Source: an uncultured Saprospiraceae bacterium
GTDB taxonomy: Bacteria > Bacteroidota > Bacteroidia > Chitinophagales > Saprospiraceae
NCBI GenBank assembly: GCA_938016265.1
Contig: CALLWB010000041.1
Location: 24,351 to 88,350 of the forward strand
Direction of reading: 5' to 3'
DNA length: 64,000 nt
Made by a program: the position numbers and the translations under genes. Under the pieces are notes generated by a model, which worked only from the letters and a program-made list of their open reading frames with translations, was not told the DNA's origin and did not search any database. The first letter of the stretch is position 1. The number at the start of each line of letters is the position of its first letter. Shown here piece after piece: positions 1-9,357 of the stretch.

Positions 1-290
1 AGATATACTTTAGATTTGCCTGTTTGTTTTATTAGCTCGATGATGTCGCTGGCTAAAAGTTCAATCTTGTAGTCTGTTACGTTGGGTGGTTTATCTGACA
101 AATTGTATCCTCTTTGGTCGGGGACTAAAACATGGAAGCCTTGGTCTTTGAAAAATTGAATTTGGTTTTTCCATCCTAGCCAGAATTCAGGAAATCCGTG
201 TAAAAAAATGATGGTTGGCATTTCACGTTCCCCCTCTTCTACAACATGGAGGTTAATTGTGTTTACTAGGCAATTGAGGTTTCGAAGCAT
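1..290 (-). CDS. alpha/beta hydrolase, N-terminal part (cut by window edge)
   Basis: The reverse strand opens with ATG at 290 and reads without a stop to the window edge, giving about 96 residues. It contains HGFPEFWLGW, the oxyanion-hole region of epoxide-hydrolase/haloalkane-dehalogenase-type alpha/beta hydrolases, followed by DQRGYNLSDKP, which is typical of the same group. The nucleophile elbow and the catalytic His lie outside the window, so the substrate cannot be assigned. There is no signal peptide, so a cytoplasmic enzyme is expected. It is transcribed away from the TetR-type gene that starts 167 bp away; divergent TetR/hydrolase pairs are often regulator and target, which here is inference. 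Confidence 0.85.
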   Translation of the reverse strand, partial: MLRNLNCLVNTINLHVVEEGEREMPTIIFLHGFPEFWLGWKNQIQFFKDQGFHVLVPDQRGYNLSDKPPNVTDYKIELLASDIIELIKQTGKSKVY

Positions 291-456
291 TGAAAAAATT
301 AAAAATACGTGATTTGCTCAGAGAAGAAAAAAGAATTTCGCATATTTGCATGCACTTTGTTATAAAGTTGCGTTTGTAAAAAACCATATAAAACACCTTT
401 ATCCTCCTCTTAAACATTGAATATAGAAGTTTTTCTCAAAATTCAAGGAAAGGGTT

Positions 457-1107
457 ATGAAAAAAAACAAACAAGAAACAAAACAAAAAATTTATGCCGC
501 TTTAGTTGAAATCATTGAAACTGAAGGAGTGCAAAAACTTGGGGTCAATGCAATTGCAAGAAAGGCAGGGGTATCGAAAGTATTGTTGTATAGGTATTAT
601 GGTGGCCTAAACGGCCTGCTAAAGGAATATACTTCCGATCCAGCATTTTTGCCGATAATTGAGGAGGCCGATTTGGAGGCACAGCTAAAAGAATATCAAA
701 AAATAAAAGACCAACCTGAAAAACTGCACCAATTTAGGTCTGAGTTGTCTAAAATGACTGTTTCAAAGGTTATTGAAAATGTTCGTAATAACAAAGCACT
801 TCAGGAGTCCATCCGCCTTCAAGTAATGGAATCTAATGATTTGACCAATCATCTAATACAGAAAAGAAACCTCCTATTTGAAAAATTTGATGGGATTTGG
901 GCGGAAGAAACCTCCTTTAACATACATGCTGTAACTTCTATTATTTCTTCCGCTATAGATTTTATGGCAATTACCATGGATACAAATTCTACCCTTCACG
1001 GCTCTATCGATCTCAAAACTGACGAGGGCTGGAAAGAAATCGAAAAAGCATTTCATTATATGTTGGATGCTGTTCACGAAAAAATTTATACCGATTCCAA
1101 ATCATAG
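457..1107 (+). CDS. TetR/AcrR-family transcriptional regulator
   Basis: This 216-residue protein has a TetR-type N-terminal DNA-binding domain. The helix-turn-helix is visible at about residues 25-55 (IARKAGVSKVLLYRYYGGLN, with the typical helix 3 LLYRYY and the following LL). The remaining 160 residues are the variable ligand-binding and dimerisation half, and nothing in it tells the ligand. The length is normal for the family. It is divergent from the alpha/beta hydrolase at the window start, so control of that gene and of itself is the simplest guess. The ATG follows a purine-rich AAGGAAAGGG stretch. Confidence 0.88.
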   Translation: MKKNKQETKQKIYAALVEIIETEGVQKLGVNAIARKAGVSKVLLYRYYGGLNGLLKEYTSDPAFLPIIEEADLEAQLKEYQKIKDQPEKLHQFRSELSKMTVSKVIENVRNNKALQESIRLQVMESNDLTNHLIQKRNLLFEKFDGIWAEETSFNIHAVTSIISSAIDFMAITMDTNSTLHGSIDLKTDEGWKEIEKAFHYMLDAVHEKIYTDSKS

Positions 1108-1351
1108 ATAGGTTGGTTCTTGAAATGAACTAATTCTTACCCATTACAAAAGTAAATCTTTCTTGGATGTGTTAATTCTCTCTACTATTTTTTAATTAGC
1201 TGATATGCTCTGTAGAGGAAAGAGGTATTCCTGGCCTCCAATCTTACTTTTTCACTAAAATTTGATCATCTTTATCAAACCTCTATGCAGTTTTTGTATC
1301 TTGACTGCAAGACACTATTTTTTAGTCACTAACACTCAATAGTTTCACAAC

Positions 1352-3277
1352 ATGCGTTTATACTACATTTGTTTTCTCCTTTTGGTAGGGCCTTTTTTCA
1401 TTCTTGACTTAACCGCCCAACAGGCCAAATATGACGCCTCTGCTAATTATGCAGAAATCCTCAACATCAATAAAGTCGTCGTTCAGTTCCACCCAGGAAT
1501 AACTAAAAGTCAACAACAAACCATCCTCAAACAAACAACAGGCATCACCAACCAACTACTGTTTCTCCCTGCACCAGAAGTCGTCGTCGCCAATACTGCC
1601 TGCACTTCTACAAACAGTTATTTCGATTTACTGCATACCTTAGAATCGCTGAATGAAGTAAAATATATAGGAATGTACATCCACAATGGACAAGGATCAA
1701 ACGCTGGTATTCTAAACAAAATATTTGTAAAACTAAAAACACAAGCTGACCTACCTTTACTAGAACAACTACTTGAAAACAAAGGGATTTCCTCCATCAC
1801 CCCCTACAAATACAACGATCAAATAATCAGTATTCAAACCAACAAAAACACCACCACAAACACCCTACAGCTAGCAATAGAACTCCACAATTCTGGCAAA
1901 TTTGAATTTGCAGAACCCAATTACCTCGTCAACCCAGACGTCCATACCACAGACCCACTTTACTACAAACAATGGGCATTAGAAAACGACGGCTCCGCCG
2001 ATCAATGGAACGGCACACCAAATGCAGATCTCTCCGTACCAGAAGCATGGACAATAACTGCAGGAGATCCGAACATTTTGATTGCGGTGATGGACTCCGG
2101 AGTAGATACCACCCATCCTGAGTTTATCAATCAGTTGATCCAAGGGTTTGACGCGGTCGGATTTGGTACAAATGGCTTTCCAACACCAAATTTTAGCAGC
2201 GATGGCCATGGAACTGCTTGTGCAGGTATTATCGGTGCCCTGGCAGACAATGGACATGGGATTGCCGGAGTAGCGCATGGTTGCAAATTGGTATCTACTA
2301 GGATATTTTATTATGTTGACACGACTTTTTCGGGTATAAATCTTGGCGTTATCCCGTTTTCGACCAGTGAGATTCTCTCGGATGGTATAAACTGGGCGTG
2401 GCAGGTTGCACAAGCAGATGTCCAAAGTCATAGCTGGAGTTTACCAGATGTTTATTTGACACTTGGTTTTCCTTCTGGAAACCCCGCACTAGTAGATGAC
2501 GCCTTGAATAATTCATTTACCCAAGGAAGAGGAGGTCTTGGGTCCTTACATTTTTTCTCTAGTGGCAATGACGGTCCGCCTCCTTATTGGCCAGGCAGGG
2601 ACGCTCACTCTATGTCAGTAAATGCCACCTCCATGTGCGATGAACAGAAAACGCCAATGTCTTGCGACACGCTTGATTGGACAGGCAACTTTGGCGGCAC
2701 ACTAGACTTCAGCGCTCCTGGAGTCCGAATTACCACCGTCGATATGCGAGATACGTTGGGTTATTCTGAAACAGATTATATTATGTCCTTTGGCGGCACA
2801 TCGGCTAGTTGTCCTTTTGCTGCAAGTATTGGAGGTCTTGTCCTTTCTGCCAACCCAAATCTAACAGCAACTGAAGTCAAAGTGCTACTTAGTAAAACCT
2901 GCGACAAGGTAGGTGGCTATCACTATGGCACCTGGTCGGGGTATGGTACTTGGTCTGAGGAACTTGGCCATGGCCGACTGAATGCTTTTCGCGCTGTTGA
3001 AGCTGCTCAAATGCTTACAAATACAGAAGTTGTTGCTTCAGATGACGAATTCCAATGTTACCCAAATCCGGTAAGTGATCTTTTATATTTGAATGCTCCT
3101 GGATCTGGCACAAAGCACCTTTCTGTATACACGGCCTCCGGCAAACTCATTCTGGAGCGTCAGTTTGTTGATACTTATTACGAAATAGACACACACCTTT
3201 TAAATCCTGGTTTCTACTTACTACAGCTAAGAGCAGGAGAAATTCATCACAGTAAAAAAATATTTGTTGAGCGGTAA
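1352..3277 (+). CDS. S8 family serine peptidase (subtilase) with T9SS sorting domain
   Basis: This is a secreted 641-residue subtilisin-type protease. A signal peptide (residues 1-22, ending LDLTAQQ) is followed by a long propeptide-like region to about residue 215. The catalytic triad is visible: Asp in AVMDSGVDTTHPEF (about 248), His in DGHGTACAG (about 285) and Ser in GGTSASCPFAAS (about 484). The last 70 residues begin CYPNPVSDLLYLN and end in GFYLLQLRAGEIHHSKKIFVER, a type A T9SS C-terminal domain, so export across the outer membrane is expected. The ATG at the start gives a clean signal peptide. The GT39-like gene downstream overlaps its last codons. Substrate unknown. Confidence 0.93.
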   Translation: MRLYYICFLLLVGPFFILDLTAQQAKYDASANYAEILNINKVVVQFHPGITKSQQQTILKQTTGITNQLLFLPAPEVVVANTACTSTNSYFDLLHTLESLNEVKYIGMYIHNGQGSNAGILNKIFVKLKTQADLPLLEQLLENKGISSITPYKYNDQIISIQTNKNTTTNTLQLAIELHNSGKFEFAEPNYLVNPDVHTTDPLYYKQWALENDGSADQWNGTPNADLSVPEAWTITAGDPNILIAVMDSGVDTTHPEFINQLIQGFDAVGFGTNGFPTPNFSSDGHGTACAGIIGALADNGHGIAGVAHGCKLVSTRIFYYVDTTFSGINLGVIPFSTSEILSDGINWAWQVAQADVQSHSWSLPDVYLTLGFPSGNPALVDDALNNSFTQGRGGLGSLHFFSSGNDGPPPYWPGRDAHSMSVNATSMCDEQKTPMSCDTLDWTGNFGGTLDFSAPGVRITTVDMRDTLGYSETDYIMSFGGTSASCPFAASIGGLVLSANPNLTATEVKVLLSKTCDKVGGYHYGTWSGYGTWSEELGHGRLNAFRAVEAAQMLTNTEVVASDDEFQCYPNPVSDLLYLNAPGSGTKHLSVYTASGKLILERQFVDTYYEIDTHLLNPGFYLLQLRAGEIHHSKKIFVER

Positions 3278-4724
3278 CAGTTCTTCCATCTATAGTCTTT
3301 CTACTCCCAAAAAATCATCCTTTATTTTGCTTGGAAGTAGTTTTTATGCCTTGGTTATCTTCCTGGTGCTGGATCATCCTTTTTTTGGGGACTGTATCAA
3401 TCTTGGATCCCGATATGCCCACTGGTTTTTAGAATCTAACTTTAGTGGCATAATTGCTCCAGCAGGAATTGATAGCGGCAATCCACCTTTTTTTGGTGCT
3501 TATCTGGCATTATGGTGGAAATTCTTCGGACGTTCCCTTGCTGTTGCACATGTGGCCATGCTGCCTTTTTTGATTGGAATTGTTTGGTCGTTTTATCACA
3601 TTGCCCGCTATTTCTTTGAAGGCAAATGGCTGTGGATGAGTTTGGCGCTCCTGTTGTTGGAGCCTACTTTGCTGGCACAATCTACGATGTTGAGTCCTGA
3701 TATTCCACTTACTTTTTTCTTTTTGATGGCGGTTGCTGGTTTATTGAATAATCGACCGAATATGCAGATGCTAGGACTTTGTGGATTGCCTTTGTTGAGT
3801 ACTCGAGGGATTATGACGGTTGCAGTGGTTTTTCTAGCAGAGTGTTTCCTTATTTTTTTAGATAAAAATCGAAAATTTTCATTTAGTCGAATAGGTAAAT
3901 ACATTCCCGCAGGCCTTTTGGCTGTTGGTTGGATGGGGTATCATTATTTGAATACGGGCTGGATTAGTTACAATCAGGAGTCGATGCCCTGGGCGGGTGG
4001 TTTTGCGACCGTTGGCCTGGTTGGATACATAAAGAACGTTGCGATTTTGGGTTGGCGGATACTTGATTTCGGGCGTATTTTTGTTTGGATTGTTGCTGGG
4101 ATTCTTCTATTCTTCTTGTTTACAAAAAAATTGGTATTGGATCGTCGGTTTAAAATATTGCTGGCGTTGACGCTTGCTCCTTTGTTGGTTTTTGTGCCTG
4201 TACTTGCCAGGTATTCTGGATTGCTGCAACATCGTTATTTATTGCAGGCCTATTTGCTGGTGGCGCTTTGTGTACTTTATGGATTGCAACGAATGCCTTC
4301 CACGAAAGTGGCTTATCCCTTATTCATTTTCACGTTGGTAGGATTGCTCTCTGGTCATTTTTGGATCTACCCGGACAAGGTGGCTCAGGGTTGGGATTCT
4401 TCGCTGGCCCATGTTCCTTATTTTGAACTTCGGGATGAGATGGTTCAGTATATTCAAGCAAAAAATATTGCACCGACCTCTGTGATGACAGGAACGCCCA
4501 ATCAGTTTTCGTACAAAGAGACGAATACCGCATCGTCTACTTGGCAGTTTAATCATATTGATGGTGCAGATTATGAAAATGCCCCTTATATTTTTTATTC
4601 AAATGCCTTTAATGATGTGCCTGATGACTTTTACGATGTCCTCCATTCTCAATGGACACCTGTTAAGTCATTTGAGCGTTCTAGAATAAGAGTGACCCTT
4701 TTTAAAAATCCCAGACTTCAATAG
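3264..4724 (+). CDS. GT39-like multi-spanning membrane protein (putative glycosyltransferase)
   Basis: This is a polytopic membrane protein of up to 486 residues, with about ten hydrophobic segments between residues 20 and 370 and a soluble C-terminal tail. It has features of the PMT/ArnT (GT39) superfamily: an early loop with acidic residues, and MLSPDIPLTFFFLM, the conserved DxPL stretch after the second or third helix. Such enzymes move a sugar from a polyprenyl-phosphate donor to a lipid or protein in the envelope; the acceptor here is unknown. The frame has no ATG before about residue 98. The earliest start is TTG at 3264, inside the last codons of the subtilase gene, so a non-ATG start and translational coupling are likely. 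Confidence 0.78.
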   Translation: MLSGNSSSIYSLSTPKKSSFILLGSSFYALVIFLVLDHPFFGDCINLGSRYAHWFLESNFSGIIAPAGIDSGNPPFFGAYLALWWKFFGRSLAVAHVAMLPFLIGIVWSFYHIARYFFEGKWLWMSLALLLLEPTLLAQSTMLSPDIPLTFFFLMAVAGLLNNRPNMQMLGLCGLPLLSTRGIMTVAVVFLAECFLIFLDKNRKFSFSRIGKYIPAGLLAVGWMGYHYLNTGWISYNQESMPWAGGFATVGLVGYIKNVAILGWRILDFGRIFVWIVAGILLFFLFTKKLVLDRRFKILLALTLAPLLVFVPVLARYSGLLQHRYLLQAYLLVALCVLYGLQRMPSTKVAYPLFIFTLVGLLSGHFWIYPDKVAQGWDSSLAHVPYFELRDEMVQYIQAKNIAPTSVMTGTPNQFSYKETNTASSTWQFNHIDGADYENAPYIFYSNAFNDVPDDFYDVLHSQWTPVKSFERSRIRVTLFKNPRLQ

Positions 4725-4815
4725 TCCGTCTTTCAGGCTTTCTCCCTCAACGACAAATAATCCGAATTAAAATAATTATGACTCACTAAGGGGGTATAAT
4801 ATGCCGCCAATTTGC

Positions 4816-4823
4816 TATCTTTG
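4816..4823 (+). promoter_or_regulatory. -7 element of the uppS promoter
   Basis: TATCTTTG fits the Bacteroidota -7 consensus TAnnTTTG and lies 38 bp before the uppS ATG, which would give a leader of about 30 nt. A clear TTTG -33 box is not present at the ideal spacing. Confidence 0.5.
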
Positions 4824-4861
4824 TGACCTTTTAGGAACTAGGAACCAATTACAAATAACTG

Positions 4862-5608
4862 ATGGATATAAAATCACAGATCGATCTGAATAAACTCCCA
4901 GAGCACATCGCTGTCATTATGGACGGTAATGGTCGCTGGGCAAAACAGTTTGGTAAGGTGAGAATATTTGGCCATAAAAATGGCGTAAAAGCGGTTAGAG
5001 AAACCACAGAAGCGGCTGCAGAACTAGGTATTAAATACCTGACCATGTATGCTTTTTCTACAGAAAATTGGGGCCGTCCGAAGGAAGAAGTCAATGCATT
5101 GATGACCTTGCTCGTTGGTACAATACGCAAGGAGATCAATACGCTGATGGAAAATAAGGTCCGGCTCCAAGCAATAGGGGATTTAAAAAATCTACCCGCA
5201 AAGTGCTACAAAGAACTAACAGAGGCCATTGAAAAAACAAAGAACAATGACCGGATGACACTCATCCTTGCACTCAACTATAGTGCACGGTGGGAAATCG
5301 TCGAGGCTGTAAAAAAACTGACTACGGATGCTAAAGCCGGAAAGCTGGATCCTGCAACGGTAGACAGTGCTTTGATTTCGAATGCACTAAGTACTGGTGG
5401 TATACCGGATCCTGAATTGTTGATACGAACCAGCGGCGAAGCCAGAATTAGCAATTTTTTGCTTTGGCAAATCGCTTATGCTGAATTGTATTTTACAGAG
5501 ACTTTGTGGCCTGATTTTAGAAAGGAACATTTATACGAAGCAATAGTAAATTTCCAAGGAAGAGAACGCAGATTTGGTAAAACAAGCGACCAATTGCATC
5601 AAAATTGA
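4862..5608 (+). CDS. uppS: isoprenyl transferase (undecaprenyl diphosphate synthase)
   Basis: This is the cis-prenyltransferase that condenses isopentenyl diphosphate units onto farnesyl diphosphate to make the C55 carrier lipid for peptidoglycan and other envelope glycans. The 248 residues carry the family motifs: HIAVIMDGNGRWAK (catalytic Asp21 and the phosphate-binding loop), TMYAFSTENWGRP, and near the C-terminus LLIRTSGEARISNFLLWQ with YFTETLWPDF. Length and start are normal for UppS. The position immediately before bamA and the ompH genes is a common Bacteroidota arrangement of envelope biogenesis genes. Confidence 0.97.
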   Translation: MDIKSQIDLNKLPEHIAVIMDGNGRWAKQFGKVRIFGHKNGVKAVRETTEAAAELGIKYLTMYAFSTENWGRPKEEVNALMTLLVGTIRKEINTLMENKVRLQAIGDLKNLPAKCYKELTEAIEKTKNNDRMTLILALNYSARWEIVEAVKKLTTDAKAGKLDPATVDSALISNALSTGGIPDPELLIRTSGEARISNFLLWQIAYAELYFTETLWPDFRKEHLYEAIVNFQGRERRFGKTSDQLHQN

Positions 5609-5699
5609 GACCCAATAACAATATCAACAGGCTTTTGTCTGTTAGGTCTATTGAAACCAGTTTTAACAATTCCTTATGATTTTGCAAGCAGCAATTAAC

Positions 5700-5707
5700 T
5701 AACTTTG
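5700..5707 (+). promoter_or_regulatory. -7 element of the bamA promoter
   Basis: TAACTTTG matches TAnnTTTG. A TTTG at 5681-5684 lies upstream with only 15 bp spacing, shorter than usual. If used, the bamA transcript would have a leader of about 100 nt that contains two hairpins (separate entry). Confidence 0.45.
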
Positions 5708-5733
5708 CACGTTTTTCAGCGTGTTGACATTAC

Positions 5734-5789
5734 TTAAGTGGACTTTTGTCCATTGACTTAACCAAGAAATTTCTAGCGGCAGCCGCTAG
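5734..5789 (+). promoter_or_regulatory. two hairpins in the bamA leader
   Basis: TTAAGTGGAC at 5734-5743 can pair with GTCCA (5748-5752) and CTTAA (5757-5761), with a 4-nt bulge. CTAGCGGC (5773-5780) and GCCGCTAG (5782-5789) are exact inverted repeats around one A, unusually GC-rich for this region. Neither hairpin is followed by a T-run, so they are not ordinary terminators. Confidence 0.45.
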
Positions 5790-5812
5790 CTATTACTAAG
5801 AAAACTGAACTC

Positions 5813-8431
5813 ATGAGAAAGACTTATATCTTATTTTCGATACTAAGTTTACTTGCTATAAACCTATTCGCCCAAGTTGATTCTGATGCGTTTGACTACA
5901 AGGATGCAAAGACCTATCAAATTGGAGGTATTGAGATCCTCGGATCTGAATACAACGATAAAAACGCAATTATTGCCGTATCCGGGCTTTCTGTAGATCA
6001 GAAAGTCAAAATACCAGGCGCCAAAGTCACCAAGGCAATCCGCAATCTTTGGAAAATGCGCCTATTCACAGATGTACAAATTCATGTAAGCAAGACTATT
6101 GAGGATGTTGCTTTTTTGACGATTACTGTTCAAGAACGTCCAAGGCTTTCCAGGTATTCTTATAAAGGAATCAAAAAAGGGATGCATGATGATGTGAATG
6201 GAAAAGTGCAGCGTTTCCTTTTGCGAGGGGGCATTGTTACAGAAAGCGTGAAACTCAATGCTAAAAATGCCATAACCGACTATTTCGTAGATAAGGGGTT
6301 TTTGGACACCGAGGTAGATGTTATTGAGATAAAAGATTCTCTTCTTACAAACTCTGTCCGCCTTGTTTTTGACATTGAAAAACAGCGAAAAGTAAGAATT
6401 AGCGATATCCAAATAAATGGAAATAATGCTGTTACAGCCCAGAAGGTGCGAAATAAAATGAAAAACACCAAGCGCCGAAAATCAATATTCAAATCTTCAA
6501 AATATCTTGTGGATGACTATCAGGATGATTTGGTCGGCGTTATTAACTATTATAATACTATAGGTTATCGAGATGCCATCATCACCCGCGATACGGTTTA
6601 CCGAAATGGCAGGCACTTGAAGGTTGAGATAGACGTCAATGAAGGATTTCAGTATTATTTTAGAGATATTGCATTTAAGGGCAACTCAATATATGATACC
6701 AAACGCCTGGCGGAGATACTCGGTATTAAAAAAGGAGATATTTATAATGAAAGTCTGCTAGAGACCCGATTGAGGTTTAGTCAGGACGGCCGGGATGTCA
6801 CCTCTCTTTATATGGACAATGGGTATTTGTTTTTCAGAGTTGATCCTGTAGAGGTAAATATTGAAAACGATTCCATTGATTTGGAATTAAGAATTTTTGA
6901 AGGCCCACAAGCGACCATCGACAAAGTAGTCATAAAAGGAAATGATCGGACGCACGAACACGTGATCCGTCGTGAGCTAAGAACAAAACCAGGTGAAAAA
7001 TTTAGCCGTTCAGACATTATCCGTTCACAACGGGAAATTTTGGCGCTTGGCTATTTCAATCAAGAAGCCCTTGGCATCAATACTCCTGTAAATGCACAAC
7101 GAGGTACGGTAGACATCGAATATACTGTTGAAGAGCGTCCTTCAGATCAGCTGGAATTGTCTGCTGGTTGGGGTGGAGCTGGTAGAGGAATAATTGGAAC
7201 CCTTGGGGTAACGTTCAATAATTTTTCCTTGCGGAATATGTTGAAGACGGAAACTTGGAGTCCATTACCTCAGGGAGATGGCCAACGACTATCGCTGCGG
7301 GCACAGACAAATGGTAAGTTTTTCCAATCCTACAATTTTTCGCTTACAGAGCCATGGTTGGGAGGTAAGAAGCCGAACTCATTTACAGTATCTGCTTTTC
7401 ATTCACGATCTACAAATGGACAAGATAAAAACACCAGCGCCTTCTCTAAGTTGGCCATTACGGGTACAAGTTTGAGTTTAGGTACACGACTTAAGGTGCC
7501 GGATGACTTTTTTGTTTCCTCTACTGCTTTGAGTTATCAGAATATAGCGCTGACAAATTGGCCAGGTTTCCAAATTGAAGATGGTCAGCGACTAAATGAT
7601 GGAAGTTATCATAACTTAAGTATCAATCAAACGCTTTCCAGAAACTCTATTGACAGTCCGATATTTCCTACTAGTGGAGCCAAGATCACCTTGTCTTTGC
7701 AATTTACCCCTCCATATTCGTTGTTTAGAAAAGACAACTTCTATGTATTTGATGATGGGGAGCGGCAAGGTGTGTTAGACCAAATAAACGAGGAACTATT
7801 AGCTCAAAATGGCGGAAATGAACCATTAACAATGGAGAATTCTCTTGTGCAGGCGACTATTAGAAACCAAGAGACCGCTAAGAAGTTTAGATTGGCAGAA
7901 TATCACAAATGGAAGTTTAATGTAGAATGGTATTCCAAATTGTTTGGAAAATTTGTCCTCAAAACATCTGCAAAGATTGGTATGCTTGGAGGATACAGCA
8001 GATCTGTAGGAGTTACGCCATTTGAGCGTTTCGAGTTAGGTGGTGACGGTATTGCCAACTTCAATATTGAGGGTAAAGATATTATCTCTTTAAGAGGATA
8101 TGACGTAGCAGACTTGGCAGCAAATGAGCCTGGCGGTGCTACTATTTATGATAAATTTACGATGGAGCTTCGATATCCTGTGTCCTTGAACCCAAGTGCA
8201 ACGATCTATTTGTTGGCTTTTGCTGAGGGTGGGAATGCCTGGAAAAGTTTCAAGGACTTCAATCCGTTAGAGTTGCGCCGTTCTGGAGGACTGGGAGTTC
8301 GTATTTTCTTACCGATGTTTGGAACATTAGGGTTTGATTACGGATTAGGGTTTGATAAGGAATATGTAGTCTCCAACAAATGGGCAGATTATGGTCGATT
8401 TAGCATCATTTTAGGATTTGAACCAGAGTAA
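5813..8431 (+). CDS. bamA: outer membrane protein assembly factor BamA (Omp85)
   Basis: BamA is the central pore of the machine that inserts beta-barrel proteins in the outer membrane. The 872 residues start with a signal peptide (ILFSILSLLAINLFAQ). Several POTRA domains follow to about residue 425; the repeated IDKVVIKGN, ISDIQINGN and FRDIAFKGN strands are typical. The Omp85 barrel fills the rest, with GRGIIGTLGVTFNNFSLRN at its start and LRGYD (lid-loop VRGF/Y motif, about residue 763), ending in an aromatic-rich strand. The three OmpH/Skp-like chaperones directly downstream support the role. The length is normal for Bacteroidota. Confidence 0.96.
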   Translation: MRKTYILFSILSLLAINLFAQVDSDAFDYKDAKTYQIGGIEILGSEYNDKNAIIAVSGLSVDQKVKIPGAKVTKAIRNLWKMRLFTDVQIHVSKTIEDVAFLTITVQERPRLSRYSYKGIKKGMHDDVNGKVQRFLLRGGIVTESVKLNAKNAITDYFVDKGFLDTEVDVIEIKDSLLTNSVRLVFDIEKQRKVRISDIQINGNNAVTAQKVRNKMKNTKRRKSIFKSSKYLVDDYQDDLVGVINYYNTIGYRDAIITRDTVYRNGRHLKVEIDVNEGFQYYFRDIAFKGNSIYDTKRLAEILGIKKGDIYNESLLETRLRFSQDGRDVTSLYMDNGYLFFRVDPVEVNIENDSIDLELRIFEGPQATIDKVVIKGNDRTHEHVIRRELRTKPGEKFSRSDIIRSQREILALGYFNQEALGINTPVNAQRGTVDIEYTVEERPSDQLELSAGWGGAGRGIIGTLGVTFNNFSLRNMLKTETWSPLPQGDGQRLSLRAQTNGKFFQSYNFSLTEPWLGGKKPNSFTVSAFHSRSTNGQDKNTSAFSKLAITGTSLSLGTRLKVPDDFFVSSTALSYQNIALTNWPGFQIEDGQRLNDGSYHNLSINQTLSRNSIDSPIFPTSGAKITLSLQFTPPYSLFRKDNFYVFDDGERQGVLDQINEELLAQNGGNEPLTMENSLVQATIRNQETAKKFRLAEYHKWKFNVEWYSKLFGKFVLKTSAKIGMLGGYSRSVGVTPFERFELGGDGIANFNIEGKDIISLRGYDVADLAANEPGGATIYDKFTMELRYPVSLNPSATIYLLAFAEGGNAWKSFKDFNPLELRRSGGLGVRIFLPMFGTLGFDYGLGFDKEYVVSNKWADYGRFSIILGFEPE

Positions 8432-8563
8432 TTGAGAAGGACTGAATTCCCTGTTTTTCGTTAAAGGTTTGTTAATGATTGGGGAATAGACAATAGATTT
8501 TCGATTTCCTCCGCCTTTGTTATTTGTTGAAAATCAGGCGTTTAATTAAATAAAGAATAAAAA

Positions 8564-8603
8564 TTGCTCCCTTTGCTAAAAAACTTGGCAAAGGGATTGC
8601 AAT
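8564..8603 (+). repeat. inverted repeat in the bamA-ompH intergenic region
   Basis: CCCTTTGC (8569-8576) and GCAAAGGG (8588-8595) form a perfect 8-bp stem, and flanking ATTGC/GCAAT extends it. No T-run follows on the plus strand, so it is more likely an mRNA processing or stability hairpin than a terminator. Confidence 0.4.
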
Positions 8604-8652
8604 AGGACTAAATAAGTTTAACATTTTACATCACAAAAAAACAAGATTACTG

Positions 8653-9162
8653 ATGAAGAATTTGCTCGTTGCTCTTGCTATAACTATGATCTCTGCTGTA
8701 ACCGTACAGGCACAACGCGTAGCCTATGTAGATATCGAAAAGATAATGGCCAACATTCCTGACTACAAATCAGCACAACAAGAACTAGATCAGACTGCAG
8801 CAAAATGGAAGCAAGAAATTTCATTAGAATATGCAAAGATCGAAGAGATGTATAGAAAGTATCAAGCAGAACAAGTTTTGCTTAGTGAATCCTCCAGAGC
8901 GACTAGAGAGGAGGAGATTGTAAATCAAGAGAAACAGGTGCGCGAAATGCAGAAATTGAAATTTGGTACCGATGGCGCCTTGTTCAAAAAAAGACAAGAA
9001 TTAGTTAAACCGATTCAAGATAAAGTATTCGAAGTAATAGAAAAATACGCAACAGAGCGTGGTTATGATTTGATTTTTGACAAATCCAGTGGCGTGAATA
9101 TTCTTTTTGCTGCTCCAAGATTGGACAAGACTCAGGACATCCTTAAGAAACTAGGATACTAG
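8653..9162 (+). CDS. OmpH/Skp family periplasmic chaperone (copy 1)
   Basis: Skp/OmpH proteins are trimeric periplasmic chaperones that carry unfolded outer-membrane proteins to BamA. The 169 residues have a signal peptide ending in TVQAQ, an N-terminal strand RVAYVDIEKIMANIPDYKSAQQEL typical of OmpH, a long charged coiled coil (about residues 45-125), and a closing strand GYDLIFDKSSGVNILFAAP. It ends KTQDILKKLGY, a usual OmpH terminus. Its position after bamA supports the role. It is the most divergent of the three copies and the only one with the canonical VDIEKI start. Confidence 0.92.
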   Translation: MKNLLVALAITMISAVTVQAQRVAYVDIEKIMANIPDYKSAQQELDQTAAKWKQEISLEYAKIEEMYRKYQAEQVLLSESSRATREEEIVNQEKQVREMQKLKFGTDGALFKKRQELVKPIQDKVFEVIEKYATERGYDLIFDKSSGVNILFAAPRLDKTQDILKKLGY

Positions 9163-9324
9163 ACTTTCAACAATAGAAACCGTAATCAACTTTCAACCAA
9201 TAAAAATCAGGTCTGCACAAAGGCATAGGCAAGTTATGTCTAAGTTCAGACCATACCATAACTATTAACCAGACCTTTGGAAGCAAAAATTTACTAATAG
9301 AGAGGTTATTTAAAAATTAAACCT

Positions 9325-9332
9325 TATTTTTG
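9325..9332 (+). promoter_or_regulatory. -7 element before the second ompH gene
   Basis: TATTTTTG fits TAnnTTTG and lies 26 bp before the ATG of the second ompH-like gene. This suggests that copies 2 and 3 also have their own transcript. Confidence 0.4.
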
Positions 9333-9357
9333 TGTCCCAAATTTAAAAACTAAAAAA

